From Rothia nasimurium (GTDB lineage Bacteria > Actinomycetota > Actinomycetes > Actinomycetales > Micrococcaceae), in contig NZ_CAKMTJ010000004.1 in assembly GCF_928392795.1 (NCBI RefSeq), forward strand, positions 124,001 to 188,000: a DNA stretch of 64,000 nucleotides. The letters run 5' to 3'. Shown piece after piece: positions 32,775-43,258 of this stretch. The notes below the pieces were generated by a model that worked only from the letters and a program-made list of their open reading frames with translations, had not been told where the DNA came from and made no database searches. Position numbers and translations under genes: made by a program. Within the stretch, counting starts at the first letter, position 1. Every line of letters begins with the position of its first letter.

Positions 32775-35700
32775 CCTGTTCATCGGGTAAGGCTGCCTGA
32801 AAAGCCGTGACAGTTGCGTGATCAATCATGACTCCCCGCCCTGCCGGGAGCTGGCCGTAAGTTTTAAGGTCAAGGGGGAGAGGTACGCCCGGGTAGAAGG
32901 ACATGTCTGCGGAGCTATGAGGGGTAAGCACGATACCCGTAGAGGTACCGCTGAGGGCAGCAAGAATCGGTGAGCTACTCCACCGCGGCCAGGGAGTATA
33001 GGTCACGACAACAGACCCAAACTTTTCTTTCTGGGCCAGTATTGTCTGCTGTATATCGTGGCTGAGCTTATCAAGGTCGTCGATGAGCAGAATGGGGCGG
33101 AGTCCCAGGCTCTCGCTCCGTGCAAGAGCTTGACTGATATCTTCTGCTGTGGTGCCGGTATCCGACGAGATAACAATGAAGAAATGCTCAGGATTAGCTT
33201 GGACGAGGGTCTTAAGTAGGCTCGTTTTTCCGGATCCCCTCGGGCCGCTGACGCTGATAAATCCACCTCGCAAAGGCGGGGTAAAAGCTACCGAGCCGTC
33301 CCTGAGTACTCCGCAGGCGAGCGCGCCGGCGTGGGGCTTGGCTGCTGACGGGAGGGCGCTGACCGGGGAGTGCAAGGGGAGCGGACGCCAGGAAAGCCAG
33401 TATCGGTGGGAGCCCCTTAATAGGTGGTTAGGGCCTTGCCGAGCACCGGTCTTTGGGCCAGCTAGCGGAGTGCTGAGCTCTGTCCAAGCAAGTGTGCCTG
33501 CCTGTACTTTTCCTTCTGAGGAGTCGTAGATAACCTTTCCTTCTATCGCAAACTGCCCGCTGCCCGGCAGGGTGTAATCCCTAGTGTGGGTACGAAGAGG
33601 GTCATTCTCAACAGCTGCTCGAGTCATGAAGGTGTGCTCAAAGATATGCTGGTACTTACCTCGTACACCTGTTACTGAAGTGCAGAAAACCTGAACTGTT
33701 GGGTGATCACCCAAGTCGAGAATCTGTTGCAGGTGAGCTTCTGCAGCCGGGTACCGTTGGAGCGTATCTAGCAGTGTTTCTAGCGTATCTATGATGAGGA
33801 GCTGGCCCGGTCCTGGGGCTTCTGTGCAGCAGGCTAGAAGGTGCTGAAGATAGTTGGAATCCTGGTAGGTAAAGACGTCAAACTGTTCTGCGTATTCCTT
33901 GCCCCAGCTGCGTATCTCTCGTGCGCGCTGTTCTGACGGCGTAAGACATAATACGGCGTACCCTTGAGTGAGAGCTTGAAGGAGGGTTACCCGAAGCGCA
34001 GGTATCCACTCGTTGCTGCCTCCCTGTACTAAAATTGGGCCATCTTCCGCCGACCAGATAAAGGGGGCTTGAAACCCTAGTTCTGCTATCTCGTACTGGC
34101 CGAGCAATAAGGTAAAGGGGCCAGCAGACTCCGGCAAATCTGTATGGCAAGGAGCTGAGAGTGATGCCGGAATTGGCTGATAGGTCGGTAGCTGATGTGC
34201 ATTCTGGTAGGCCTGGTAGATAGCCGTATTGGTGGTATCGAGTTCTGCATCGCTCAGAGCCTGGCAATCGGTGGGCTCCTGAGAACCAGGCAAATCGAGC
34301 ACAAAACGTGCTCGGCATCGTCCTTGGTGCTCTTGCCTGTAAAGTCCCGTGATTAAAGGAGCTTGAAACTCAACCATCTCATTATCTGCACTCCGTAGAA
34401 GGCCCCGCCCCGGGAAGCTAGCAGAGATATGAGAAGCTTCTTCCGAGCCTAGAACATTGAAAGATTCCTGGGCAGAACTTACTCTAAGGCACATCACTGT
34501 TGAGATATTTGCCCTGATATCGGGAGAAATTGCTCCCTGCGGGCGCTGGGTAGCTAGGACGAGGTGGTAACCCAGCGACCTGCCAATCGTAGCTATCTTC
34601 ATCATTTCGCTCATAATGTCTGGGTAATCATCGACAAGCATGCGAAACTCATCGATGCAGATAATTAGCTCCGGAAAATCAGGCGCTGTGCGGGCGTTTC
34701 TGCAGAGGTCGATATAATCGTCATAGGAACTGACGCCCAACTGCTTCCAGACCTGTTTGCGGTGGGTAAGGTCTGCCCGCAAGAACTTCATAGTGCGCAT
34801 TAGCTGAGACGCGTCAAGGTCAGAGATGAGCGAAACACAATGGGGTAGAGACGCTAGAGGGCCTAAACCAGCACCACCTTTGAAATCTATGAGGACGAAG
34901 GAAAGACGCTGAGGCGGGTAGCTGAGGGCTGCAGACCATAGCAGGGAACGAAGAAGCTGGGACTTACCTGAACCTGTAGTCCCTGCACAGAGAAAATGCG
35001 GGCCATGATGCACAAGGCCGAGTTTTAGGTCATCGTTACTTTCACAGGCTAGCCCCGCATACAGAAAGATCTCTTCTGCCCATAGATTCCCCGGCTGGTT
35101 ACCCTCCGGCAGCTCAGGGAGAGCATAAGCAGGTAGTTGAGAAGTATTCGTTGCTGCAACGCTAACTCTCTGGAGAAGAGAGGATGTAGTGACTCTTCCC
35201 CAACTCGCCAGGAGAGCACAGTAACGCTCTTCGCTGATTCCGTCTAAAACGACGTCATGCCAGCTCGTTGACTGAGAAAAGAGCTCTGCAGGCTCTTTAT
35301 GAAGCCCTTTGTTGGCTAAGGGAAAGGGGAGAAGCTGTGGAGGTAAGGACGGCGGCAGATAGGAGCACACCAAAAAACCTGTTTCTAAACTACTGAGCTC
35401 TGCAAGAGACACCGTGCACACGTTTGCTGCTGCAAGAAGCGGGTCAATGAGACGCAAAAACCAAGTAGCCTCCTGCTCCTGAACAAGAAGGTAGACCGGC
35501 TGATTCTGAGCCAAGAGCTGGCAGAGGGCTAAACGCTGGGTCGAAAGAGGAAGCCCAGAGACTAGGGGCGCAAGTTCTTCTACGCTTATGACATAAGGGG
35601 CTCCCTGGACTTCAGGGAGGCTCCCTAGCTCACGTTGCTTGCCTCTAATTCGTACTGGCCGGGTGCCGCGTCCTATCACGATGCCTGTATCAGCATCAAC

Positions 35701-36501
35701 CTGGTCAGCCCCGCGGTAGCGGGCTATAGCGTCCTCTTCCTCCCGAGCAAGCTGCGTTATCTGACGGCGCACAGAGGATCTTTCGCGCCCCTGAGAAAAA
35801 GCGTGAAGTCCCATTAAGAGTGAGGACCCACAGGCCATGAGAAGAACAAGCCACAGCTGGGTCAACCAGGCAATCAGAAGGCCCACAATGAGAGGTAGAA
35901 CCATCGTTGCTACCAGTAGCAGCTTGGACTTAGGGGCGGGAGCATCAATGTCTTGAACTACCGGGTCACGAAAGAGGGGAGCGCGGTACTCATACTGGTC
36001 AAGCACAAGGACGCTCCCACCCAGAATAAATTTTTCCCCTACCTCAAGTTTGCGGTGGGAGCCCTCATCCGAGAAATACACACCGCTAGCCGTCACCTCT
36101 AGGAAGCCCTCAATCGGTGCAAGCGCTGGGTCGTCGATTGTGAGCAGGGAGGCCTGCCTACCAATTTCCCAGCTACCTCGAGACAGCGGAAACTGAGAAT
36201 GAGAATCTGGCCCGTGCACCACACGTAAGGTAAACAGGGCCTTCTCATCTGGGAACGGGAGAACGGTTGCATGGGGTGCAAGGGGCAGCACCGTGAGCTG
36301 GGCACCACTAGTCCAGGGCGGCTGGCCGGGAGTAAGCTCCCTGATATCTTGCCCCTGAACACCCCAACTGAAATTATCGCTACCCCACACATTAGAGAGT
36401 TCTCGGTGGATATCTACCCCAGTTGTGCCGGGTGAATAATCAAACTCCACTGTCCGGTAAGATCCCGCCGGTGGCTGCTGGACGCGCACTAAAAGCTTCA
36501 T
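32740..36501 (-). CDS. FHA-domain FtsK/SpoIIIE-type ATPase (EssC/EccC-like), orphan
   Basis: 1253 residues. The order is an N-terminal ubiquitin-like domain (1-85), an FHA domain (about 95-165), two transmembrane helices (about 190-235), and three FtsK/SpoIIIE-type modules. The first has an intact P-loop GTTGSGKS (507-514) and LIICIDEF. The middle has GGSNEW where a P-loop is expected. The third has GPRGSGKT (about 1085-1093) and LLIDDLDKL. This is the layout of type VII secretion motors rather than chromosome-segregating FtsK. No WXG100 or EccB/D/E genes are adjacent. The start at 36501 (MKLLVRVQ) is preferred over 36531. Base composition is lower in GC than neighbouring core genes. Confidence 0.85.
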   Translation of the reverse strand: MKLLVRVQQPPAGSYRTVEFDYSPGTTGVDIHRELSNVWGSDNFSWGVQGQDIRELTPGQPPWTSGAQLTVLPLAPHATVLPFPDEKALFTLRVVHGPDSHSQFPLSRGSWEIGRQASLLTIDDPALAPIEGFLEVTASGVYFSDEGSHRKLEVGEKFILGGSVLVLDQYEYRAPLFRDPVVQDIDAPAPKSKLLLVATMVLPLIVGLLIAWLTQLWLVLLMACGSSLLMGLHAFSQGRERSSVRRQITQLAREEEDAIARYRGADQVDADTGIVIGRGTRPVRIRGKQRELGSLPEVQGAPYVISVEELAPLVSGLPLSTQRLALCQLLAQNQPVYLLVQEQEATWFLRLIDPLLAAANVCTVSLAELSSLETGFLVCSYLPPSLPPQLLPFPLANKGLHKEPAELFSQSTSWHDVVLDGISEERYCALLASWGRVTTSSLLQRVSVAATNTSQLPAYALPELPEGNQPGNLWAEEIFLYAGLACESNDDLKLGLVHHGPHFLCAGTTGSGKSQLLRSLLWSAALSYPPQRLSFVLIDFKGGAGLGPLASLPHCVSLISDLDASQLMRTMKFLRADLTHRKQVWKQLGVSSYDDYIDLCRNARTAPDFPELIICIDEFRMLVDDYPDIMSEMMKIATIGRSLGYHLVLATQRPQGAISPDIRANISTVMCLRVSSAQESFNVLGSEEASHISASFPGRGLLRSADNEMVEFQAPLITGLYRQEHQGRCRARFVLDLPGSQEPTDCQALSDAELDTTNTAIYQAYQNAHQLPTYQPIPASLSAPCHTDLPESAGPFTLLLGQYEIAELGFQAPFIWSAEDGPILVQGGSNEWIPALRVTLLQALTQGYAVLCLTPSEQRAREIRSWGKEYAEQFDVFTYQDSNYLQHLLACCTEAPGPGQLLIIDTLETLLDTLQRYPAAEAHLQQILDLGDHPTVQVFCTSVTGVRGKYQHIFEHTFMTRAAVENDPLRTHTRDYTLPGSGQFAIEGKVIYDSSEGKVQAGTLAWTELSTPLAGPKTGARQGPNHLLRGSHRYWLSWRPLPLHSPVSALPSAAKPHAGALACGVLRDGSVAFTPPLRGGFISVSGPRGSGKTSLLKTLVQANPEHFFIVISSDTGTTAEDISQALARSESLGLRPILLIDDLDKLSHDIQQTILAQKEKFGSVVVTYTPWPRWSSSPILAALSGTSTGIVLTPHSSADMSFYPGVPLPLDLKTYGQLPAGRGVMIDHATVTAFQAALPDEQVTGRKEPDAQE

Positions 36502-36827
36502 AAAGCTACCTAAGTTCTGGAGACCTGCCATTGCAAGGGCACAAAACGGAAAAACAAACTCTCACCATTGTTTTTCTGTCTTTCCGCGAAAAAAGTTGAG
36601 GTTCCTCTGCACACAGCACTAGCACAGGGGAAGACCGGGGAATAATCACACGATCTTTACAGCCTGTTAGCGGGTAGTAGCCGACTATATCCGGTACTTT
36701 TGTTATTAACTGTGTTTACCTTGCGCGCAAGGAACACGCCGAAGTTAAGCTTCTACGCTGTAGTAGCAGAGCACGGTTGCCAGACTCCCCACGATAGCTG
36801 TGCAACCCCTAACAAGGAGTAAGTTAA
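36502..36827. other. Intergenic region between the FtsK-type gene and glf
   Basis: 326 bp between divergent genes. It contains a perfect palindrome (36719-36732) and a GGAAT at 36641 without a matching -10. No small gene or RNA is evident; it must hold both promoters. Confidence 0.6.
36719..36732. promoter_or_regulatory. Palindrome CCTTGCGCGCAAGG upstream of glf
   Basis: A perfect 14-bp palindrome about 96 bp before the glf start codon, in the 5' region of the galactofuranose operon. It could be an operator; no regulator is known. Confidence 0.45.
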
Positions 36828-38015
<1,188 letters not shown>

Positions 38016-38018
38016 AGA

Positions 38019-40037
38019 ATGAGCGTGAAAAATATGACTGATATGAAAACACTTCAGCGGGTAATCCTCCCCGAAGCAGTCCAAACCGACGTCATACCTC
38101 TGTACATCGACAGCGGTAGCGCAACCGGCGTGCAACTTCCCACTCGTCTGGATGGAGACGCGGCCAAAACCATCGAGAAGGCGGCCGCCCAGCAGGAGCT
38201 AAAAAACGAAAACGCAGCAGGACCTGTAGCTACCACTTCTGATGTTCTAGGTCGTCGTTCAACCCACCTAGCAGCAGGTAAAACTGTTTCATTTGGAACC
38301 TACTTCAATGCTTTCCCCGCTTCGTACTGGAGACGGTGGACTGATTTGAAATCAGTGACCCTGAGAATCACCACTGAAGGTGCGGGCATGGTCGTGGTTT
38401 ATAAATCGAATGCCCGTGGCGTAATTCAACGTGTTGATGCCAAAGTACTTGAAGGCGCAGAAACAGTAACTTTCGACCTGACGCTAGCTCCTTTTGGAGA
38501 TGGCGGCTGGTACTGGTTTGACCTTACTGCTACCAAGAGCGACCTCACCCTGGTTGAAGCGGACTGGCTTGGTGATATTCAGCCACGCCTGGGAGAGGCT
38601 GGCGGTAAAGCTACTGTACAGATTACAACTATGAATAAGGTACAGTACTGCATCGACAACATTCGTTCTCTGGGCAATAACCTTGATGCTCTCGAGACTG
38701 TTAAAGAGATTCTGATTGTTGACCAAGGTACCGAGAAGGTGCAGGACCACCCGGACTTTGAAGAAGTAGTTGCTCCTCTTGCGGGTAAGTTCCGCATCAT
38801 TAATCAGGCAAACTTGGGCGGTTCTGGTGGCTTCGCTCGCGGCATGTTTGAGTCAGTAAACAATGGTTCAGATTACGTCATGCTGCTGGACGACGACGTC
38901 GTCGTTGAACCCGAGTCGATTCTGCGTCTCATCACTTTTGCTGATTACTGTAAGAACCCCACTATCGTCGGTGGTCATATGTTTGATATGTACGACCGTT
39001 CGGTTCTGCACGCCTTCGGCGAAGTTGTAAACCCCTGGCGTACCTTTTACGATAAACCGCACGAAGACATGTCGCTTGGTCACGACCTCGGTAGAAATAA
39101 CCTGCGTAGCACCCACTGGATGCACCGTCGAGTAGACGTTGACTATAACGGCTGGTGGATGTGCCTTATCCCGACCGAAGTTATCAATAAGATTGGGCTA
39201 TCCCTTCCCCTGTTCCTGAAGTGGGATGACGCTGAGTACGGTCTTCGCGCTAAGGAAGCAGGAATCGCGACTGTATCGTTCCCAGGCGCAGCTTTGTGGC
39301 ACGTATCGTGGCAGGATAAGGACGACTCCGTCGGCTGGCAGGCTTACTTCCACGAACGTAATCGACTCATCACGGCTTTAATTCATTCTCCCTTTGAAAA
39401 GGGCGGATCAGTTTTACGCGAGTCGCTCTTCTTAGATGTTAAGCATGCTCTCTCCATGCAGTACTACACCGAAGAAGGCCGTCTCATGGCTATCGAGGAC
39501 CTGCTGTCTGGCCCTACGCACCTGCACCCTTCGCTCAGTGAGCGCTTACCCATAATCCGCGGTAAGGTGAAGGATTTCAAGGACGCCCAGCTCAAGTCGA
39601 ACCTCGATGACTACCCGCAGCCTAAGACAACTAAACCTCCGTTCAAGGGGCGCCGTAACTTTAGTTCGCCTGGCTACCAGAAACTGATTCCTTGGACTAT
39701 TTCTACCGTGGGACGTCAGCTCTTTAAGCCTGTTGATGATCTGGCAAAAACAAATCCTCAGATTCAGCTGAACTACTCAGAAAATCGTTGGTGGACTGTT
39801 TCCAAGTTCGATTCGCTTCTTGTCACTAACGCAGAAGGCACCGGTGTCTTCTGGTATCAGCGTGATCCCAAAAAGCTGCGCGAAAATTTGGCTCGTGCTT
39901 CAAAACTGCATGCACAGCTCTTTAAAAACTGGGCTGATTTGCGAAACCAGTACCGCTCTGCTGCTGCTGAAGTAGCATCCTATGATGCCTGGGCTAAAAC
40001 CTTCCAGAAGCATACGGAGTCTGAGCTGACCCGATGA
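38019..40037 (+). CDS. Galactofuranosyltransferase, GlfT2-like
   Basis: 672 residues, no membrane helix, acting at the inner membrane face. An N-terminal beta-sandwich (about 60-175: FGTYFNAFPASYWRRWT) precedes a GT-A domain with NLGGSGGFARGMFE, the metal-binding DDD triad (291-293), catalytic-base candidates D403/D404 in WDDAEYG, and H428 in LWHVSW. The C-terminal helical part is also conserved. This is the order seen in mycobacterial GlfT2, which polymerises galactan with alternating linkages. The glf enzyme upstream supplies the donor. The stop overlaps the wzm start (ATGA). Confidence 0.88.
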   Translation: MSVKNMTDMKTLQRVILPEAVQTDVIPLYIDSGSATGVQLPTRLDGDAAKTIEKAAAQQELKNENAAGPVATTSDVLGRRSTHLAAGKTVSFGTYFNAFPASYWRRWTDLKSVTLRITTEGAGMVVVYKSNARGVIQRVDAKVLEGAETVTFDLTLAPFGDGGWYWFDLTATKSDLTLVEADWLGDIQPRLGEAGGKATVQITTMNKVQYCIDNIRSLGNNLDALETVKEILIVDQGTEKVQDHPDFEEVVAPLAGKFRIINQANLGGSGGFARGMFESVNNGSDYVMLLDDDVVVEPESILRLITFADYCKNPTIVGGHMFDMYDRSVLHAFGEVVNPWRTFYDKPHEDMSLGHDLGRNNLRSTHWMHRRVDVDYNGWWMCLIPTEVINKIGLSLPLFLKWDDAEYGLRAKEAGIATVSFPGAALWHVSWQDKDDSVGWQAYFHERNRLITALIHSPFEKGGSVLRESLFLDVKHALSMQYYTEEGRLMAIEDLLSGPTHLHPSLSERLPIIRGKVKDFKDAQLKSNLDDYPQPKTTKPPFKGRRNFSSPGYQKLIPWTISTVGRQLFKPVDDLAKTNPQIQLNYSENRWWTVSKFDSLLVTNAEGTGVFWYQRDPKKLRENLARASKLHAQLFKNWADLRNQYRSAAAEVASYDAWAKTFQKHTESELTR

Positions 40038-40915
40038 ATAAACAAGTAACTCACCCTCTTTCCCCTCCTGGTCGCGGTAGGGGGCTCCGTGATGTCTTTC
40101 AAAATCGTTACCTTCTAAGGCTACTTGTCGATAAAGAAATTCAGGTTCGCTACCGCGGATCTGTCTTGGGTATCCTCTGGTCGTACATCAAGCCGGGGGT
40201 ACAGTTTGGCGTCTTCTATATTGCGATGGGATTATTCCTAGGCCTTGAAAGAGGCATGCAGAACTACGCTATCTATCTGTTCTCTGGAATGATCGTTATT
40301 AACTTCTTCTCTGAAGGGTTCAGTAACGGTGCCAAGGCAATGGTCGTGAATGGGGCACTTATTAAGAAGATTTATCTTCCGAGAGAACTCTTTTCAGTCT
40401 CTACGATCTGGGTAGCTTTAATTCACTTTGTGCCCCAGATTGTGGTGCTGCTGATAGCTTGTTTTTTTGCTGGGTGGAGTCCTGATCTGAAGCAATTAGG
40501 TGCTGCGGTTGTTGCCATGATGATCATTATGGTTTTCTCAGCAGGACTAGGCCTCATTTTCGGCGTAGCCAATGTGTTCTTCCGGGACTCGGAAAACATT
40601 GTGGATATGCTCTTGATGGTTGCCACATGGTTCTCACCCGTGCTGTATTCGTGGACTATGGTGCGAGATACTCTGTACTCGTGGGTTATCACTGTTTATC
40701 TGATGAACCCTCTTACCGTTGCTGTTGAGCTCTTCCACTATGCTTTCTGGATGCCTACCCTGTCTGAAGAGGCTTTGGCTCTACCTACCTCGCAGATTCC
40801 TCCGCATCTTCTTACCCTGTGGGTACCTGTTGCCCTGGGTGTTTCTCTCGTGACCCTGTTCCTCGGTGACTTACTCTTCCGTAAGCTAGAGGGCAATTTC
40901 GCCCAGGAGCTCTGA
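40034..40915 (+). CDS. wzm: Polysaccharide ABC exporter, membrane subunit (Wzm type)
   Basis: 293 residues with six predicted membrane helices and an amphipathic N-terminus (LLRLLVDKEIQVRYRGSVLG), the hallmark of ABC-2 polysaccharide and teichoic acid exporters. It is expected to export the lipid-linked polymer made by the upstream glycosyltransferase. It overlaps the previous gene by four bases (ATGA) and is followed five bases later by the ATPase subunit. Confidence 0.9.
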   Translation: MNKQVTHPLSPPGRGRGLRDVFQNRYLLRLLVDKEIQVRYRGSVLGILWSYIKPGVQFGVFYIAMGLFLGLERGMQNYAIYLFSGMIVINFFSEGFSNGAKAMVVNGALIKKIYLPRELFSVSTIWVALIHFVPQIVVLLIACFFAGWSPDLKQLGAAVVAMMIIMVFSAGLGLIFGVANVFFRDSENIVDMLLMVATWFSPVLYSWTMVRDTLYSWVITVYLMNPLTVAVELFHYAFWMPTLSEEALALPTSQIPPHLLTLWVPVALGVSLVTLFLGDLLFRKLEGNFAQEL

Positions 40916-40920
40916 TTTAC

Positions 40921-41697
40921 GTGGATATCAAGAAGTTTGATTTACCACCCGTGGCAGATAATGCTCCTGTGGTTATCAAGGTTGAGTCTCTAGTGAAGCG
41001 CTTTGTGCTGCGCCATACTCGGTCGATGAAGGAGGCCTTTGTCTGGCTGATGAAGGGCCGTAAGGGAGATCTGAACGAGAAGTTCAATGCTCTTAACGGG
41101 GTTTCCCTGGACATCCGCGAAGGCGAGCGCGTTGCCCTGCTGGGGTATAACGGCTCAGGCAAGTCCACCCTGCTGAAGCTGATTTCGGGTGTGATGCACC
41201 CGGATGAAGGTAAGGTGCTGACCGGCGGACGCATCGCGGGGCTCATTGAGGTTGGAGCAGGCTTTCACCCCGATTTGACCGGGCGTGACAATGTGTACCT
41301 GAACGCTGCCATCCTTGGGATGAGTAAGGAACAGATTGAAGCAAAGTTTGATGAAATTGTTGAATTCTCCGAAATCGGCAACTTTATCGATACCGAGGTT
41401 AAGTTCTATTCGTCGGGTATGTACCTACGACTGGCTTTTGCCGTGGCTGTGCACACCGACCCGGAGATCTTCTTGGTGGATGAAATTCTGGCTGTGGGTG
41501 ATGAGCCCTTCCAGAAGAAATGCATTGCTAAGATTCGAGATCTGAGCGCTGAAGGGAAAACCCTGGTTGTGGTTAGCCATGACCTTGATTTAGTGGCGAA
41601 GATTTGTGAACGCGGAGTGGTCCTGGACCATGGTTCTAAGCAGTTCGATGGTCCTATCGACGAAGCGATTGAATTCATGAGGGCAAAATCCCACTAG
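40921..41697 (+). CDS. wzt: Polysaccharide ABC exporter, ATPase subunit (Wzt type)
   Basis: 258 residues from a GTG at 40921. Walker A GYNGSGKST, a YSSGMYLRLAFAVA signature, Walker B IFLVDEILAVGDE and the switch histidine in VSHDLD are all present. The RSMKEAFVWL stretch before the core is typical of TagH/Wzt proteins. There is no C-terminal carbohydrate-binding domain, so export is probably not coupled to a terminal cap. A strong hairpin terminator follows, closing the glf operon. Confidence 0.92.
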   Translation: MDIKKFDLPPVADNAPVVIKVESLVKRFVLRHTRSMKEAFVWLMKGRKGDLNEKFNALNGVSLDIREGERVALLGYNGSGKSTLLKLISGVMHPDEGKVLTGGRIAGLIEVGAGFHPDLTGRDNVYLNAAILGMSKEQIEAKFDEIVEFSEIGNFIDTEVKFYSSGMYLRLAFAVAVHTDPEIFLVDEILAVGDEPFQKKCIAKIRDLSAEGKTLVVVSHDLDLVAKICERGVVLDHGSKQFDGPIDEAIEFMRAKSH

Positions 41698-41710
41698 GGG
41701 AGCCTTCCCC

Positions 41711-41748
41711 AAAAATACCCACAAGCTAGATAGCTTGTGGGTATTTTT
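41711..41748. terminator. Bidirectional terminator of the glf-wzt operon
   Basis: A 17-bp perfect stem, AAAAATACCCACAAGCT and its complement, a four-base loop and a T-run after it. It lies 14 bp after wzt. Confidence 0.9.
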
Positions 41749-42013
41749 GTGCGTTGTTACTAGTCAGTAACTAGTTGTGTGTCAAAACATTACGATTTTG
41801 AGGGGGTGAACTGAAGGTCTGTGGATAAAAAGTTGACCTCGGGGTATAAGACCTTGTCAGGCAGGGGTTTGTGTGAAAGAGATGGGTGGGGTGACGGTGA
41901 TTGTGCCTGGGTTATCCACAGGATGCGTTGAGTATGGTTGATTGTTTTGCCTAATCATCTGTATCTTGTTTGGTAATTCAACGACCAGTCGCAACGGAGC
42001 GTAAGGGGGACAG
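41749..42013. other. Control region of the tad operon
   Basis: 265 bp without a gene between the terminator and tadA. It holds the paired DnaA-box-like sites (41819-41921). No other RNA or ORF is convincing. Confidence 0.6.
41819..41921. promoter_or_regulatory. Inverted pair of exact DnaA boxes upstream of tadA
   Basis: CTGTGGATAA (41819-41828) and TTATCCACAG (41912-41921) are exact complements 83 bp apart; both contain the nine-base DnaA box. They lie 93-195 bp before tadA. Similar sites precede cpaB, DUF4192 and the pseudokinase. Confidence 0.6.
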
Positions 42014-43258
42014 ATGCCTGAGATGCAAGCGGAGGCTTTAATTGAGGCGGACGTTCGTGATTTGATTCGCCGAAGCAGTATTGACCCGCTCGTACAGCAG
42101 GGGGAAGCCAAAGAACTGATTCAGCAGGCAATCGCGGACTATGAACGTCAGATGCTGCGTGGAGCCGTTCCACGGCTTGAGAATGCTGATGCCCTGATCA
42201 GCTCTCTATTCGATAAGGTGTGCGGTTTCGGTGAGATTCAGCAGTATCTGGATGATAGCTCTGTTGAAGAAATCTGGATCAATGCGCCGGACGAGATTTT
42301 TGTGGCTCGCGCTGGGGAATCTGAACTAACCGGGTTGACCCTCAGCGAAGAACAAATTCGTGCTCTGGTAGAGCGTATGCTCAAGACTTCGGGGCGGCGC
42401 CTTGATTTGAGTACGCCTTTTGTCGATAGTTCCTTGCCTGATGGTTCTAGGCTTCACGTCGCTATACCGGATGTTACCCGCCGTCACTGGGCTATCAATA
42501 TCCGCAAGTTTATCGCTAGAGCTACTAGGCTCAGTGACCTGGTGAAGCTAGGTTCCCTGAGTGCGGATGCTGCAAAGTTTTTAGATGCAGCCGTGGCCAG
42601 CGGGTTAAATTGCCTGGTCTCTGGTGCTACTCAGGCTGGCAAAACAACTATGTTGAACTGTCTATCGGCATCGATCGGGATGAGAGAACGCGTTATCACC
42701 TGCGAGGAGATCTTTGAGTTGAAAATTCCGCTTCGTGATGTAGTGAATTTGCAGTGTCGTCAGCCGAACCTAGAGGGCCACGGCGAGATTCCCCTTCGAC
42801 GTTTGGTGAAAGAAGCCTTACGAATGCGCCCGGACCGTTTAATCATCGGTGAGGTACGTGAGGCTGAATCCCTCGATATGCTCATTGCGCTCAATTCCGG
42901 GCTCCCGGGGCTCTGCACTATCCACGCTAACTCTGCCCGCGATGCAGTTACTAAGATGTGTACCCTTCCCCTCTTGGCGGGCGATAACATTTCAAGTTCG
43001 TTTGTTGTTCCCACGGTAGCTTCTTGCTTTGACCTGGTAGTTCACTGTGATCGTAATCTGCGCGGTAAACGGCAGGTGCGAGAAATCCTCGCTGTCGGCA
43101 ACCGAGTCGAAAACGGGGTGATTGAAACCAGTACCCTATTTAGGCGAGAGGGAGACCAACTAGTATGTGTGGCCTCAGAAGTGCCATCACCCGAGAAATT
43201 CATTCGCGCTGGCTTCGCCCCCGAGACCCTTCTCAACTGTGATGGGGCGCTGGCATGA
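42014..43258 (+). CDS. tadA: Tad/Flp pilus secretion ATPase (CpaF/TadA)
   Basis: 414 residues, a hexameric cytoplasmic ATPase powering pilin assembly. The N-terminal DVRDLIRRSSIDPLV leads to an N1 domain with FGEIQQYLDDSSVEEIWIN. The Walker A is GATQAGKTT (204-212), followed by an Asp box (TCEEIFELKIP), Walker B (LIIGEVREAESLDML, about 277-290) and a His box (LCTIHANSA). This is typical of actinobacterial CpaF. The start ATG has GGGGGA upstream. It is the first gene of the pilus operon and overlaps tadB by four bases. Confidence 0.94.
   Translation: MPEMQAEALIEADVRDLIRRSSIDPLVQQGEAKELIQQAIADYERQMLRGAVPRLENADALISSLFDKVCGFGEIQQYLDDSSVEEIWINAPDEIFVARAGESELTGLTLSEEQIRALVERMLKTSGRRLDLSTPFVDSSLPDGSRLHVAIPDVTRRHWAINIRKFIARATRLSDLVKLGSLSADAAKFLDAAVASGLNCLVSGATQAGKTTMLNCLSASIGMRERVITCEEIFELKIPLRDVVNLQCRQPNLEGHGEIPLRRLVKEALRMRPDRLIIGEVREAESLDMLIALNSGLPGLCTIHANSARDAVTKMCTLPLLAGDNISSSFVVPTVASCFDLVVHCDRNLRGKRQVREILAVGNRVENGVIETSTLFRREGDQLVCVASEVPSPEKFIRAGFAPETLLNCDGALA

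Noticed and set aside
32740..36501. Chromosome-translocating FtsK
   Set aside because: There is no FtsK gamma DNA-recognition domain or four-helix N-terminus; FHA and three ATPase modules point to the EssC/EccC group.
36641..36670. GGAAT before glf as a SigR promoter
   Set aside because: The nearest GTT is 22 bases after GGAAT instead of 18 or 19.
40598..40608. TGTGGATAT inside the wzm gene
   Set aside because: It matches the DnaA box with one mismatch but lies in coding sequence and lacks the shared CC/GG extension.
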